Source of the DNA: Alternaria dauci
Lineage: Eukaryota > Ascomycota > Dothideomycetes > Pleosporales > Pleosporaceae
DNA: 64,000 nt
Reading direction: 5' to 3'
NCBI RefSeq assembly: GCF_042100115.1
Contig: NC_091273.1
Coordinates: 1,178,001-1,242,000, forward strand
Numbering within the stretch: position 1 is the first letter of the stretch; each line of letters begins with the position of its first letter. Both the position numbers and the translations under genes were made by a program. Under the pieces are notes generated by a model that worked only from the letters and a program-made list of their open reading frames with translations, did no database searches and was not told where the DNA came from. This document shows positions 46,778 through 57,029 of this stretch, piece by piece.

Positions 46778-47457
46778 TCACTCCAACTTCAGCACGTTCA
46801 CATCCGCGCTCGGAAAACTTACGCTACCCGGCATGCACAGCGTACTAGAGTTGGAATACACACTATATTTCGGCCACATTTTGTTCTCACACGACCAGCT
46901 CCCACAGTCCAGATCAAGGAGACTCCAAGCGGACAGAGAGTAGATGCCTTCGCTGCGGTCGTTGTCAGTGACTGTGGCTTGAAAATCGTAACCATCATCT
47001 TGGGAGAGAAGACTGGATTACATCAGAAGGTAGTAGAAAGTACTTACTTTTCACACGACCAACTCATTTGCACTGTCAAATTATACACCTTCGGCTCTGT
47101 CGTATCGAAATTGAAAGTGGCGCTGTTTGTCCAGCACCACTCATCGTCCCTCACTTCATCTCCCCCAGCAGGCGCGAAGTCGCATTCGTAGCTGGTAGAA
47201 GGGTTGAAGATAGCGAAGGGATTTGAGTTCTTGGCACTGCATGCGATGACAACCTCCACTGCGCTGTTGATCAATGTGAAGTCGAGGAGACCTTGTCTTG
47301 GGCCTTGAGCGGAGGGAGATAGCATCAAGTAGTAAGAGGAGAACTTTATGTTCTCGATGGAGAGGGAAGGGGAATCGGTCTCGACGGCCGTAGAGAGGGA
47401 GAGGAGAGAAAGGACAATGAGTGGAATGGATGAGTAAAGCATGACCATTCTGCGCAT
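46778..47457 (-). CDS. Small secreted Cys-containing protein, hypothetical
   Basis: Exon 1 (47457-47048) encodes a signal peptide (MRRMVMLYSSIPLIVLSLLSLSTAV) and a beta-rich domain with cysteines in VVIACSAKN, SYECDFAP, EWCWTN and MSWSCE. A GTAAGT donor at 47047 needs an acceptor. The one that keeps the frame with a plausible intron length and a CTGAC branch site is at 46953, giving exon 2 (46952-46778) with LDLDCGSWSCENK and STLCMPG. The model is 194 residues with 7 cysteines in the mature part. An alternative acceptor (CCCAAG) would end the protein immediately after SWSCEK. The shape (short, secreted, Cys-bearing, domain of about 130 residues) resembles fungal AA1/Alt-a-1-like or effector-type secreted proteins, but I cannot assign a family. 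Confidence 0.6.
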
Positions 47458-48026
47458 CGTAGATTATCTCTGATTGCGTATGTACCGGATTACAATTCTG
47501 GCGAAGAATGAGTATCAGATGCATCTACGTGAGATATAAGTAATGTGAATGCGCAGCCTAGTCCAAATTGACAACGATAGGTACTACTTTCCCGAACATA
47601 TTTGGTAGGGTGACATGTCGAGAGGGATTACTTCGCTTCGAAAAGCCACCAGTTGCAAGACGAAGGTTGTATCCTCTGCTTGAGGAATCGCCTGTCTGTA
47701 CTTTATTGCTGGCCTTGGTAGACACGCCTGGGACATGTGTCGCCTTTGGGAAAGTCTGCTATACACAATCAGTACCATGAACAAAGAAGAATTGGAGCAC
47801 GAATTTTCAGAATCTTTGGCGCCAGAAGCTACCAGAAATCAAGGCAGAATAGATATGGCACGCAAGTCTGATGTGTGAACAGTATCGACTTGGTCGTGTT
47901 AGGGCAAACCAAGCCCAGCTCCCGGCTTCAAAGTCACACACCGTGTTCCATAAGTTACCTATGGCAGCTTCGCTTGGCAAGCTAACAGATAATCGAGCAT
48001 TACACATGCTGAAAGCACAAACTATC
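47458..48026. other. Intergenic, no gene seen
   Basis: These 569 bases lie between the aldehyde dehydrogenase stop and the secreted protein start. No repeat, RNA gene or coding signal is recognised. Confidence 0.45.
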
Positions 48027-49646
48027 CTACTCCTTGTAGGTGATAGTCTTCATCCTCAAAAACTCCTCAATACCCCAGTGTCCGTTGAATCGCCCGAATC
48101 CACTTGCCTTTGCACCACCATGCGGCAATGTCCACTCGTCATGCACTGTCATGGAGTTGATATGGATAGCTCTGTGTGTCTTTGTTAGCGATCAGATTCC
48201 AGAAGCAGTAACGCATGATCCACAGCATGATCCACAGCATGCGTTATTTGCAAAACTTACCCGCTTTCAATCTGCTTTGCAATGCGCAGGCCGCGGCCAA
48301 GGTTCTCCGTGAATACAGCACCAGAAAGACCGTAGTCAGTGTCATTGGCGATCTCAATGGCTTCCTCGTCGCTGGAGATCTCGATAACGGAAACGGACGG
48401 CCCAAAAGATTCGGCGTGGAAAAGCTCCATGTTCTTGTTTACGCCATCGACGATGATGGGTCGCAAACGTGTTGCGGAAGTTTCGTTCGTCTCAGGGTGT
48501 TTCTCATCTCTCTCGTGGTCGCCATGTACGACTGTGGCACCATTCTTGACTGCATCTGCGACAAGGCGCTTGTTCTTTTCTACACCCGGTGCAGCTACGA
48601 GAACCGGCGCGGGCTTGTCGCCACCAAAGATGCCCTCTACAGCGCCCTTGAAAGCTTCGATGAATTGTGGCTTGATGTTCTTGTGTACCAGGATGCGTTC
48701 CGAGCTCATGCAAATCTGGCCTGCATGCAGGAAGGCACCCAGTGCACATTGTGTTGCTGCTGTCTGCAAGTTGGCGTCGTCGAGGACAATGGCGCTTGCT
48801 TTACCACCTAGTTCGAGCAGAACAGGTTTGAGGTTCTTGCCAGCTGTCGCTGCAATTATGCGGCCCACCGCGGTAGAGCCAGTGAAGTTAATCTTCTTGA
48901 TAGCGGGCTCCTCAATCAGGGCTGTCGTCACCTGCGACGCATCCTCAGGGCGATGGAAGAGGACATTGAGCGCGCCCGCAGGAAGGCCGGCCTCACTCAA
49001 GGCACTGCCGATGGCCCACCACGTGCGAGGGCAGAACTCGCTACCCTTTAGGATGCAGGTGTTACCCGCAGCGAGAGGGTACAGGACTGATCGCATGCCA
49101 AGTATATACGGGGCATTCCTGGTACTCACATCAGTTTCGCACGTACACTCATTGATGGGGAGATACCTACCAAGGCGCGATACCCAATACAACTCCGTAT
49201 GGCTCCTTGACAATCAACGCACTAGTGCCCTCCTCTTCACAGCTAGGAATGTGTCCCATCACCGCGCTCAACCTTCCCGCCACATCTCTCAGCATATCCG
49301 CCATCTTGGGCACATTGAACCCATTGCTGAACATGTCCGCAGCTCCAGTTTCGATTTTCATGTAATCTGCGAGTTCTTCCGCGCGCGCATCGATCACGTC
49401 GGCGGCTTTCAGGAAGATGTTGCGCTTAGCGGAATGCTTCATCTTCGACCAAGCAGGGAAAGCAGCTTTTGCCGCTGACACGGCACTCTTGACATCTTCC
49501 ACGGAGGCAGACGAAGATGCCCATACTTGCTTGTGGGACGAGGGTGATGTTACGGGAAAGGTGGTCTTGGTGGTGACCTCCTTGCCGTTGATGAGGAGGG
49601 GTACAACGTAGGACGGATCGGGCTTAACAACTGAGGGGTTAGACAT
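48027..49646 (-). CDS. Aldehyde dehydrogenase (vanillin/salicylaldehyde-type ALDH)
   Basis: Three exons (49646-49171, 49118-48261, 48171-48027) give 492 residues; introns are 52 and 89 bp. The protein has the full ALDH layout. PYGVVLGIAPWNAPYILGMRS is restored at the first junction. KINFTGSTAVGR is the NAD-binding turn. Glu261 in LLELGGKASAIV is the general base and Cys295 in AGQICMSSERILV the nucleophile. ESFGPSVSV and HGGAKASGFGRFNG lie near the end. It oxidises aldehydes to acids with NAD(P). The absence of a typical mitochondrial presequence and the sequence around ICMSSERI fit the fungal salicylaldehyde/vanillin dehydrogenase-like branch of cytosolic aromatic-aldehyde enzymes, though substrate is not certain. 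The second intron contains a small hairpin-forming repeat. Confidence 0.92.
48210..48245. repeat. Tandem 12-bp duplication flanked by inverted 8-mers in an ALDH intron
   Basis: ATGATCCACAGC occurs twice in tandem (48215-48226 and 48227-48238). AACGCATG at 48210-48217 is the inverse of CATGCGTT at 48238-48245. It sits wholly within the second intron of the aldehyde dehydrogenase gene. Confidence 0.7.
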
Positions 49647-50491
49647 TTTTTTCTCCTTCTGTATCTCACACTCTTTGTTGCTGCTGGGTGAGGTTGGCGT
49701 CGCTTGTTGACGGTTGAAGCAATGAAAAGGATAAAAGTACCGAATTGGATTGAAGAAGTTATCTCTACAGTATCCACCTTACTTGCGCATCTACTTCCTG
49801 TTTCAGACCATGGGGGGGCGCGCATGGCGAAACCGGCAATTGAGGAGCGCGGTCTAGGGGGCATGTGGACGGTATGTGGAGACAGACCGGCATGTGAATA
49901 CGGCACGCCTTAAAGACGGGCGAATTCGACACATGAAGAAGTTGGTCAAAATATCGACTTGAACCTTAACACGTATTGCCTCGCAGATTGTTGAATAAAC
50001 GAAAAAATCGCGGAATAATTCCATGGTATCGTTACATCTGCCAAGGTGGGGCTCCAGATGCGAAGATCAAACGCTGCGTGTAAGGTGCGCTTGTTGGAGA
50101 AACACCTAGAGGGGGTCTGTAAACTGTATAGTAACATCATTCGTTTGACACTGTCGATGTATATGTATCAAAATCGTTGGTCATTGCACTCTTCAGATAG
50201 AGCTGTGATGACGTCAACACTCATGATTAGCGGGAAGTTATTGATAGACCCTTCCGAGGTGCCATCACAGAAGATTATTTTATCTAAACCAAGTCAACTA
50301 ATAAACATTTGAGCTATCCCTCATTAGGGGAAGGTAAAAGTTTGAGAATCTGTTCCTTCAAAACCATCAAACTTACTCGTCTCACCTGTTACCGTCTTGG
50401 CTCAGAGACATGGTCTCGGAATTAAGTGGCCCAAGTTACTCGAAGAACCACTATGAAGGAGACGAATCGGAATACACCTTGTCCCCTTGCA
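49647..50491. other. Intergenic, no gene seen
   Basis: This is the 5' flank of the aldehyde dehydrogenase and the 3' flank of the F-box gene. Short ORFs such as 50046-50312 plus lack signatures. Confidence 0.45.
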
Positions 50492-52033
50492 TTAATCATG
50501 ATCGCTATACAGATCGATCTCATCTGACGAACGTGATGAATTTGATGAGTCATCTTTCCAGTCAGAGAACTCCGAGCCCTCGTCATCTCGTTCCGTTATA
50601 AAGGTTATGCCTGGCTCAACCGAAAAGAGCTCCACGAGGCGTTGCCAATCATAGGCCACTGATGAGGCATACTGTGGAACTACCACCCGAACCTCCATCA
50701 ACTGAGGTACATGTGTAAGACGGAAAGACGCCAAATGATCCAGAGCTTGAAGGCAGTTTCGGTCGTCCGTAGAAGGTCGAACAGGCGTTCGAAACATCAG
50801 CAGCGATGCCGGCAATCTTTCCGTGATAGTGTCAGAGAATCCACTCATCATCATACCCAACGGGCAGCTAAGCTCTTTCAGCGACACGAAGCCTTTGAGG
50901 CTATCCCGAAGATGAATTCCACGGTGTGTCCTCTCTTCTGCGATCGAGTCGCAGAAGACATGAAGGATCTCTAAGCAGGCCTTTTGACTATCCAAAGCTT
51001 CACATAACGTCTTCAATCGGTCGTCGTTTGGTATCGGCCATTCTGACACGTGATCTAGACACACGTCGTATCTGAACGTCTTTAGGCACCGTGATGATGA
51101 GACTAACACTTGCAGAAGAAACTTAGTGTAGTAGGTGCATTCCAGATCGAGCTCTTCTATATTGTTGCAGGCTTGCGGAATAAGACGCTGCGGTTTGCGT
51201 GCAGTTCTTTCACCGTGTTCGCGATGACTTGCGCCTGTGTTGCGTTCCGTCATTCCATATTCGTGAACTTCGCGCAATTGCAGCTTTCGCAACGATTGAA
51301 GCCGGAACAAGGGTGCGATGTCATTCAGTGACGTTGTTCTTGCTTCGAGTTTGATTGATCGTAGATGTTCAAACTGATGACTCTGTCTGGATAGGGTACC
51401 TGCTGCCGCCTTGCTGATGAGGTCAAACCAGGCGCGGCGTCGCGATCGGTCTCCTACAACGTCTAGGATGCTAAGATATGTGACATTCGGGGTATGAATC
51501 AATATTGCGTTTTGCAACGCTTCATCACTACAGTCTTCGTTGCACTGAGTCGCCCATTCTTTCCAGTCCGACGTACCAAGTGCGCGCAGTCCTTCTTTGA
51601 TAACTTTCTTGTCCTTCGCAGTTGGAGCAGAACGCCGACCCCTGCGAGATGTCCATATGCCGAATGTGATGTCCATGTCATGAACAAATTCCGCAAGCTG
51701 TGGATTGGTAATCATAGTACGGAGAAAGGTGTAGGGCTCGCAGAAATGGCTATTGTACTTGGTATAGACCATGTCAACAACGATCCGGTAGAGGCGCCGA
51801 CTGGTCAATGCCAAATTTACTAGTGTGGGAAGTTGAAAATGGTTGAGGTCTATACCTGGCAGGTAGCCCAGTATTTCAAGAATCAGCTCATCGGGAAGAT
51901 CGGTCAACGTCGCAAGCGATCCGGCTGGACGAGGTCTCAAACCATTGTTTTTGAGTCCACGCTTGGTAGCGCGTCGACGCTTTGCATCTTGTGACGGAAG
52001 TAGCGGGAAGTCGCGTTGATTGATGATTGGCAT
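50492..52033 (-). CDS. F-box protein with LRR-like C-terminal region
   Basis: This is an intronless frame of 513 residues from ATG 52033 (MPIINQRDF). A basic lead (KRRRATKRGLKNN) precedes a clear F-box at about residues 42-90 (LATLTDLPDELILEILGYLPGIDL ... LVNLALTSRRLYRIV), which would bind Skp1 in an SCF ubiquitin ligase. The rest contains degenerate leucine-rich units (LRSIKLEARTTSL, LQSLRKLQLREVHEYG, NNIEELDLECTYYT, LEILHVFCD, FVSLKELSCPLG) that probably bind substrate. The C-terminus is acidic and Ser-rich. The codon stretch upstream of 52033 is open but lacks an ATG. It is head-to-head with another F-box-like gene at 52424. Confidence 0.85.
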   Translation of the reverse strand: MPIINQRDFPLLPSQDAKRRRATKRGLKNNGLRPRPAGSLATLTDLPDELILEILGYLPGIDLNHFQLPTLVNLALTSRRLYRIVVDMVYTKYNSHFCEPYTFLRTMITNPQLAEFVHDMDITFGIWTSRRGRRSAPTAKDKKVIKEGLRALGTSDWKEWATQCNEDCSDEALQNAILIHTPNVTYLSILDVVGDRSRRRAWFDLISKAAAGTLSRQSHQFEHLRSIKLEARTTSLNDIAPLFRLQSLRKLQLREVHEYGMTERNTGASHREHGERTARKPQRLIPQACNNIEELDLECTYYTKFLLQVLVSSSRCLKTFRYDVCLDHVSEWPIPNDDRLKTLCEALDSQKACLEILHVFCDSIAEERTHRGIHLRDSLKGFVSLKELSCPLGMMMSGFSDTITERLPASLLMFRTPVRPSTDDRNCLQALDHLASFRLTHVPQLMEVRVVVPQYASSVAYDWQRLVELFSVEPGITFITERDDEGSEFSDWKDDSSNSSRSSDEIDLYSDHD

Positions 52034-52423
52034 TGTATGTGGCGACGCGGCTGTACTGGGACCGGCGACAAGTAGGAATCGTGTAATGATGAGCAATACG
52101 AATGTGTTGCGTTTTCAAATTCGGGAATTAGTATGCTGACCGGGCTGGCGATTACGATTGCGGTTGCAGAGTGGCTGAAGTCAGTCGAAAGCAGGTGTTG
52201 GGCGCGACAACATGGGTTTTGCGCTAAGTGGGCCTCGGCCTCGTGGTTGGTGGCAACAAGTCCCTCACGTCCTCATCTTCAGCTGCCCACAATCTCTCTT
52301 CACATCGCAATAGCGCGTAACACTCCAGAAGTGACCGCCCTACAACGGACACCTTGGGATTCAAGACATCATCTCATCGCTCGAAGCTGCGCCACCCGTT
52401 CCAGCTAATCAGCTCTCATCGCC
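52034..52423. promoter_or_regulatory. Shared spacer between two divergent F-box genes
   Basis: These 390 bases lie between two divergent start codons. No specific element was recognised. The two genes must share or abut promoters. Confidence 0.4.
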
Positions 52424-53560
52424 ATGGAGCGCCTGTCAGAAGAACTGCTAGACCACATAGTGTCCGAAGTCATCAACCCCCTGCCGAGTAGACACAGACC
52501 ACTCTACGGCGACCTTCTCAGCTTATCGATGGTATCCCGTAAATTTTGTCGCATCGCAGAGCCATACATCTATCGCTCTTTAATCGTGTCCGCGAATAAT
52601 GGAGAAAGATTGTTGCGAACAACAAACACCCGTTCTGAGCTGCTACGACACGTTCGGGCTGCTTTCGTGGTGCAATATCGTTACATCGCTGATGAGATCC
52701 GAGACTTCATCATGCACCTGCCCAATCTGCAGGAGCTGGATTTGGACATCATGGGTTCTTCCCAAGAATGCGGGCTATCGGAGATCTTACCAGTCCTTAA
52801 GCTACAGACCGTGACGACACTGCGCCTGTCTGGGGTTGCCGCGAGAGAGACCGTGGTAATGCCTCCCGACGACTGGAAGTTTGAGAACAATACAATTACT
52901 AGTCTGGATATCTCTTTCTATGAACCCCAGGACGGGGAGGAGCTCAGTGAAAAAATCCGGATCTTCGCGGCCGTGTTCCGCAACTTGAGATCTTTGAAGT
53001 TACACGCCAACTACCAGCGGAACAATACCCATGTCCCTGTCCTGAGTGGCTTTACGTTCCGCTGTCTGGTTTACTCATTCAAGCACGCCTTTGAGACAAC
53101 TCTTCGCGAGTTTAGCTTCGGGTATAATGATGATTATGACCACCCGGACGAGTCTGAGGCCCAAGGCCACAGTCTCGATGCAAGGGAAATACTCAAAGCA
53201 TCGCGGCTAGAGAAGCTTCGGATAGACACGATTTGTTTGCAAAAGGCTAAACAGACAAATAGGCTAAGGAGCCTGTTACTTGAGCCCTTGTGCCTACCTA
53301 CGTCTCTACGGACACTGTACGTGCGCCATTTCGTCGCCACAGGAAACTTGAATCCTGAAGAAAGGAATCTTATGCATTCAGACGAAGCGCAGTGTTTGTC
53401 GCAGCTGGTGAGCCTTGGGTCGCGAAGATTGCGTTTCCCTAATCTGCAGAAGCTCACGCTAGCAATATCTCTACCTCCATTTTTTGAAGAGGTCGCCTCC
53501 AGGGTTGTGAAGATCCAAGCCCGGAAAGCTAAAGTACAGTTGGAACTAATCTTCATGTAA
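52424..53560 (+). CDS. F-box/LRR-like protein
   Basis: This is an intronless frame of 378 residues from ATG 52424. The N-terminus MERLSEELLDHIVSEVI ... LLSLSMVSRKFCRIAEPYIYRSLIV is an F-box with the usual start at the second residue. Irregular leucine-rich repeats follow (LPNLQELDLDIMG, LQTVTTLRLSGVAA, ITSLDISFYEPQ, FRNLRSLKLHANYQ, LEKLRIDTICL, LRTLYVRHFVA, LQKLTLAISL). By family, it would be the substrate-recognition part of an SCF ubiquitin ligase. Its substrate is unknown. It has no close sequence resemblance to the divergent F-box gene in the parts I compared, so the pair is not an obvious recent duplication. Confidence 0.85.
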   Translation: MERLSEELLDHIVSEVINPLPSRHRPLYGDLLSLSMVSRKFCRIAEPYIYRSLIVSANNGERLLRTTNTRSELLRHVRAAFVVQYRYIADEIRDFIMHLPNLQELDLDIMGSSQECGLSEILPVLKLQTVTTLRLSGVAARETVVMPPDDWKFENNTITSLDISFYEPQDGEELSEKIRIFAAVFRNLRSLKLHANYQRNNTHVPVLSGFTFRCLVYSFKHAFETTLREFSFGYNDDYDHPDESEAQGHSLDAREILKASRLEKLRIDTICLQKAKQTNRLRSLLLEPLCLPTSLRTLYVRHFVATGNLNPEERNLMHSDEAQCLSQLVSLGSRRLRFPNLQKLTLAISLPPFFEEVASRVVKIQARKAKVQLELIFM

Positions 53561-54304
53561 ATGTATGCAGAGCTGCCGCAGTTACAGTCGCTGACGAATG
53601 GGTAGGTCTGAGCGGGACTACGTCAGCTATGATGATGTTTCCAGAGCTTGGCCTGCATATGACCATGCTCGAGATCCTCGGGATCCATCATATGATCAAA
53701 CGATCATCCGTCGCTCATAGATGTGCTTTCTATACCACATTCGCGACTACCATCAACAGTGTCTTGCATACCTAGCCTGGAATATATGCAAACTCGGATC
53801 ATTGTGGCTGCGCAGTCGACAGGGGCTGACGAGCAGCGTGGCTTCTGACTACTACCTAGGTAAAGCGGCAAACAGCGTTTCGACTGTGCCACAAGACTTG
53901 GTCTTGCAGTAAGCATAAACGACATTCTGAGGTGCAGTGCCTCAAGATCGCCATCGGCATCATGGGAGGAAGATCGCCGGATCCGGGCGTCGGGATCCGA
54001 TTGGCTGTTTATACGAGGTTACGAATCCATTCAGCCACCTTCGGCGCCACGTGAGCAGCAATGTTGCGAAGCCGCAGCGATGTGTCGCAAGCAGTGCTGG
54101 AAGTGTCGGATAACACATTTTACGAATACGCGTACAACTGGATCGGAATGAGCCTGATCATATAAAAGCCGCCTGCGAACTCGATGCCGTGTCCATTGCG
54201 CACATACACAACCCTACCAGATTCAGCAAGATCCAACAATCCACACATTACAGTACATACTCTACTAGCTACACGGCAATCATTGTCACAGTCCCCACAG
54301 CATC
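53561..54304. other. Spacer holding the promoter of the small gene at 54305
   Basis: Apart from the TATA box and leader described below, nothing coding is seen. A DNA palindrome-like GATCCGG...CCGGGATCC area near 53980 is not further interpretable. Confidence 0.4.
54161..54168 (+). promoter_or_regulatory. TATA box TATAAAAG
   Basis: A canonical TATA element about 140 bases before the ATG at 54305. The intervening leader is A/C-rich with CAACA and CACA repeats, typical of fungal 5'UTRs of strongly induced small genes. Confidence 0.6.
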
Positions 54305-54553
54305 ATGTGTCGCGCACTTGCTCTGTCCACCGCGAAACGCGACCCAAATACACCAAACACGGAATCCGCTAAACGACCAATTATTGGCGGAAATCTCAAA
54401 ACGGGCCTCGAAAACCTTACCCGGGCCGTAGAACGAGGAGTCGACCGTCAAATCTTGAGCGCTCAAGTGCGGGCTTATGGCAGCCGTCCGTCTTCTCAAT
54501 CTTCGGAGCAAACAACGAGCATTGGCTCATGTAAGACAGAACCGATAGTCTGA
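54305..54553 (+). CDS. Small hypothetical protein (82 residues)
   Basis: The ORF starts MCRALALSTAKRDPNTPNTESAKR and has no signal peptide, membrane segment or known domain. The middle (GGNLKTGLENLTRAVERGVDRQIL) could form an amphipathic helix, and the end is Ser-rich. The case for a gene rests on context: a textbook TATA box at 54161, an A/C-rich leader, and the first ATG in a CAGCATCATG context. A possible GTAAGA donor near the end could extend it by splicing, so the C-terminus is unsure. No function can be given. Confidence 0.45.
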   Translation: MCRALALSTAKRDPNTPNTESAKRPIIGGNLKTGLENLTRAVERGVDRQILSAQVRAYGSRPSSQSSEQTTSIGSCKTEPIV

Positions 54554-55219
54554 GCGATGCAGACGCTTTACACGACGGTTACTATCTACATTGCAATACC
54601 GAAGATCTGTGAAGGCTAGAGTTTTTGGCGAAGGGTATATTTTGTTCGGGACCAGAAGATCAACATTATGGTGTACGGAGAATGATCGGTGTTGGAGCAT
54701 GACGAGTCGAGAGGATAATCGCGTTGGTGACAAGAGCTGTACGTTAGTCTTTGTCCATGGTAAGATGATTCATGTGGATGCATGCACTGTTCAATGGCAA
54801 CTCTATGTGTTTAAGGGTGTTGCCAGTCTCTAGGACAGAATATATACCTAGGTACCTTCCTGATATTTAAAATACGCTTCAAATGTACTAACCTGGTTGT
54901 TACATTAGTGCTGTTGTACATCTTAAGACGCGCATGGTCAAGTAGCGAGAACGGTGATCATGATAATGTGAACATTTAATTTCACTGTATTTTCAGACCA
55001 AGAAATCGTGGAGTCATGTTCATGTTTATGGTCCTATATGGATGATCTACTTTCATGTGTTATTCAGCCCAATGACCGCCAGCCGTCAGTTGCTCGTGAC
55101 CATGAAATCCATAACCCATACTTACCCAGAACTTCAGCTCTAGCGCCAACGCCAGAAGAGCATGAACAGGTGGCCTCTACGACGTTTCGTCCAGTTGGCC
55201 AGCCATCAGCTTAAGCTTC
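54554..55219. other. Intergenic, no gene seen
   Basis: This holds several short open frames (54591-54833, 55008-55214) without signatures, and is the 3' side of the coiled-coil gene. Nothing else is recognised. Confidence 0.4.
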
Positions 55220-57029
55220 CTACCACTCAGGACGCTCTGTTCGCAGGACGAGCCAGCCTTGAGAGTCATGCGAAAGAGGACAGGGTTTGGTAGAGCAATC
55301 GCCGTACTTGTGCTTTACGGAACACCTCCACCGTGCGCACTGAGTGTTGTTCTCGATACAGTTGCGGCACTTGGCACTGTTGTCGCACGGCAGGTTCTTG
55401 TTGTAACACTCCACGCACGAGATCACCAATTTTGGAAGTTTGCTGGTCTCGGCAGGCTTGACCACATGTGCAGCGCCACGGAGAGACTCGCCATGTTTGG
55501 TGATCTTCATCACACGTGCCTGACTCAGCTTGAGTTCTGCCTCAGCCTCCTTGAGCTGGTTCCGTTGGCGATCGCAAACACTGGTCTTCTCACGAAGCTT
55601 GCTCTTGATATCGTCGATCTCGGCTTGGTTCATCTTCGCCTGCGCTGCCTCGAGATCATCTTCCAACCCAACGACCTTGAGCTGTTCAGTCACAATCTGG
55701 TGGCGTAGATCAGTTATGACCTTCTCGCGCTGAGCCAGGGTCTCGGTTAGGTTACGGGCTCGATTGCGGTGGTCACTTGAGTTCGCCTTGGCGGAGGCTG
55801 CCTCGTCTCGTTCACGAGTCACCTCGTCGATGGTACGCTCTTGATCTCTGAGTTTTTGTTTGAGGTCTTCCAGTTCGCGGTCCTTGGCAGCCAGGTCAGA
55901 AAGAGTGCGCTCGTGTTTCATGCTGCGGAGATAGGTGAGGTCGCCTTTTCTACATTAGCCAAAGCCGCCTCCATGATGTAGAACGATGTCGACATACCAG
56001 AGCCAGTTTTCGAGTTCATCTCTGTGGATTTTGCCTTTGCTCCTGCTAGCTGTCTTACCACCTTGTCAAGCTTGACCTCTGTCGTCTTGACCCGCGCAGT
56101 CAGCTCGTCAATCTCAAGCTGTTGGGTCTTGATCTTCATCTCTTTCTCGGACAAGGATCGACCCATTGCCGCCTTCTGAGCCTTGTTAGCTTCGTTCTGG
56201 TATCTGAGCTTGCCGAGCCGTACGCCAATATCGTGCTCGATGTCCCGAAAAACTGCGTTGCTCATCCCGAGTTCGACAGTCGAAAGCTGGCTCTCTAGCT
56301 CCAGATTCCGCTTCTTGATCGTATCAAGCTTCTTGCCCAAGGAGTCCCAGGTCTGCTTAGTCACCCGTACAACGGCTTCTTGATCGGATCGAAAGGCCGA
56401 TGGTGAGTTTCGGAGTGATTCTGTGGGGGTAGGTGGATGGGTGGGTCCCACACCCGCAGGTAGCTCGAGGCTTGAGATGAGGAGCGGCTGCATGTACGGG
56501 GGCGACGGTGAACGCCTACGACAGTGATGATCGCATCCGCTATCGTCGCTGCTGTTGTAGTCGATGGATTCCTCAGCCATAATCTCGAGGAGCCTCGTAT
56601 TCTCTGGACGGTACTCTGGAATAGGCTCAGGGGCGACAGGTGTCGGTGCCGTGAGTTCTTGCTCCTGGAGAAACGAAGCGACGGATTCGAGGGGTTGGAA
56701 TGGCCTCGCTGACGGAGACAGCATACTGGAGCCATGCTGGTTACGGCTGGCGAACCGAGGGCCTGTATGGTTTTAGCTAATAGTCAGAAGGCTGCGTTGT
56801 GCAAGCACCTACCATTGGGCGCAACAGTGAGTGGCCGTGGGGGTGATGCAGGTGTCGAAATCGGTGTATACAGCTTCTTAGCCCGCATCATGCTTGCAAG
56901 GTCGGAGAAGCTGTCGTGATGAGCTGGCTTCGCGCTCCTGTTTGTGGGCGTCATGTTGCCACTGAGGCCGTTGACAGTGCTCGTGGAAGGGGCACTGTCG
57001 TCGTCGAGATCGATGAGATGTTGCGTCAT
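55220..57029 (-). CDS. Coiled-coil protein with C-terminal Zn2Cys6-spaced cluster and CCCH-like finger
   Basis: Three exons (57029-56813, 56762-55998, 55944-55220) join to 568 residues; introns are 50 and 53 bp, the second using an AAG acceptor. The N-terminal 170 residues are Ser/Pro-rich. Two long coiled coils follow (about 185-310 and 325-470; DTIKKRNLELESQL, LEDLKQKLRDQERTIDEV). The last 70 residues hold CVECYNKNLPC and CRNCIENNTQC, spaced CX2CX6CX5CX2CX6C like a fungal zinc cluster. Immediately after comes a CX8CX4CX3H set (CSVKHKYGD ... CPLSH) close to the RNA-binding CCCH consensus. Zinc clusters normally lie near the N-terminus and lead a coiled coil; here the order is reversed. I do not recognise a named family. 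Nucleic-acid binding as a dimer is an inference. Confidence 0.8.

Noticed and set aside
46631..47191. 186-codon plus-strand ORF
   Set aside because: It is antisense to the secreted-protein gene, which has a signal peptide and splice sites; the plus frame has no features.
52034..52096. N-terminal extension of the F-box protein to 52096
   Set aside because: The frame is open, but the first codon would be TTG; the first ATG is at 52033.
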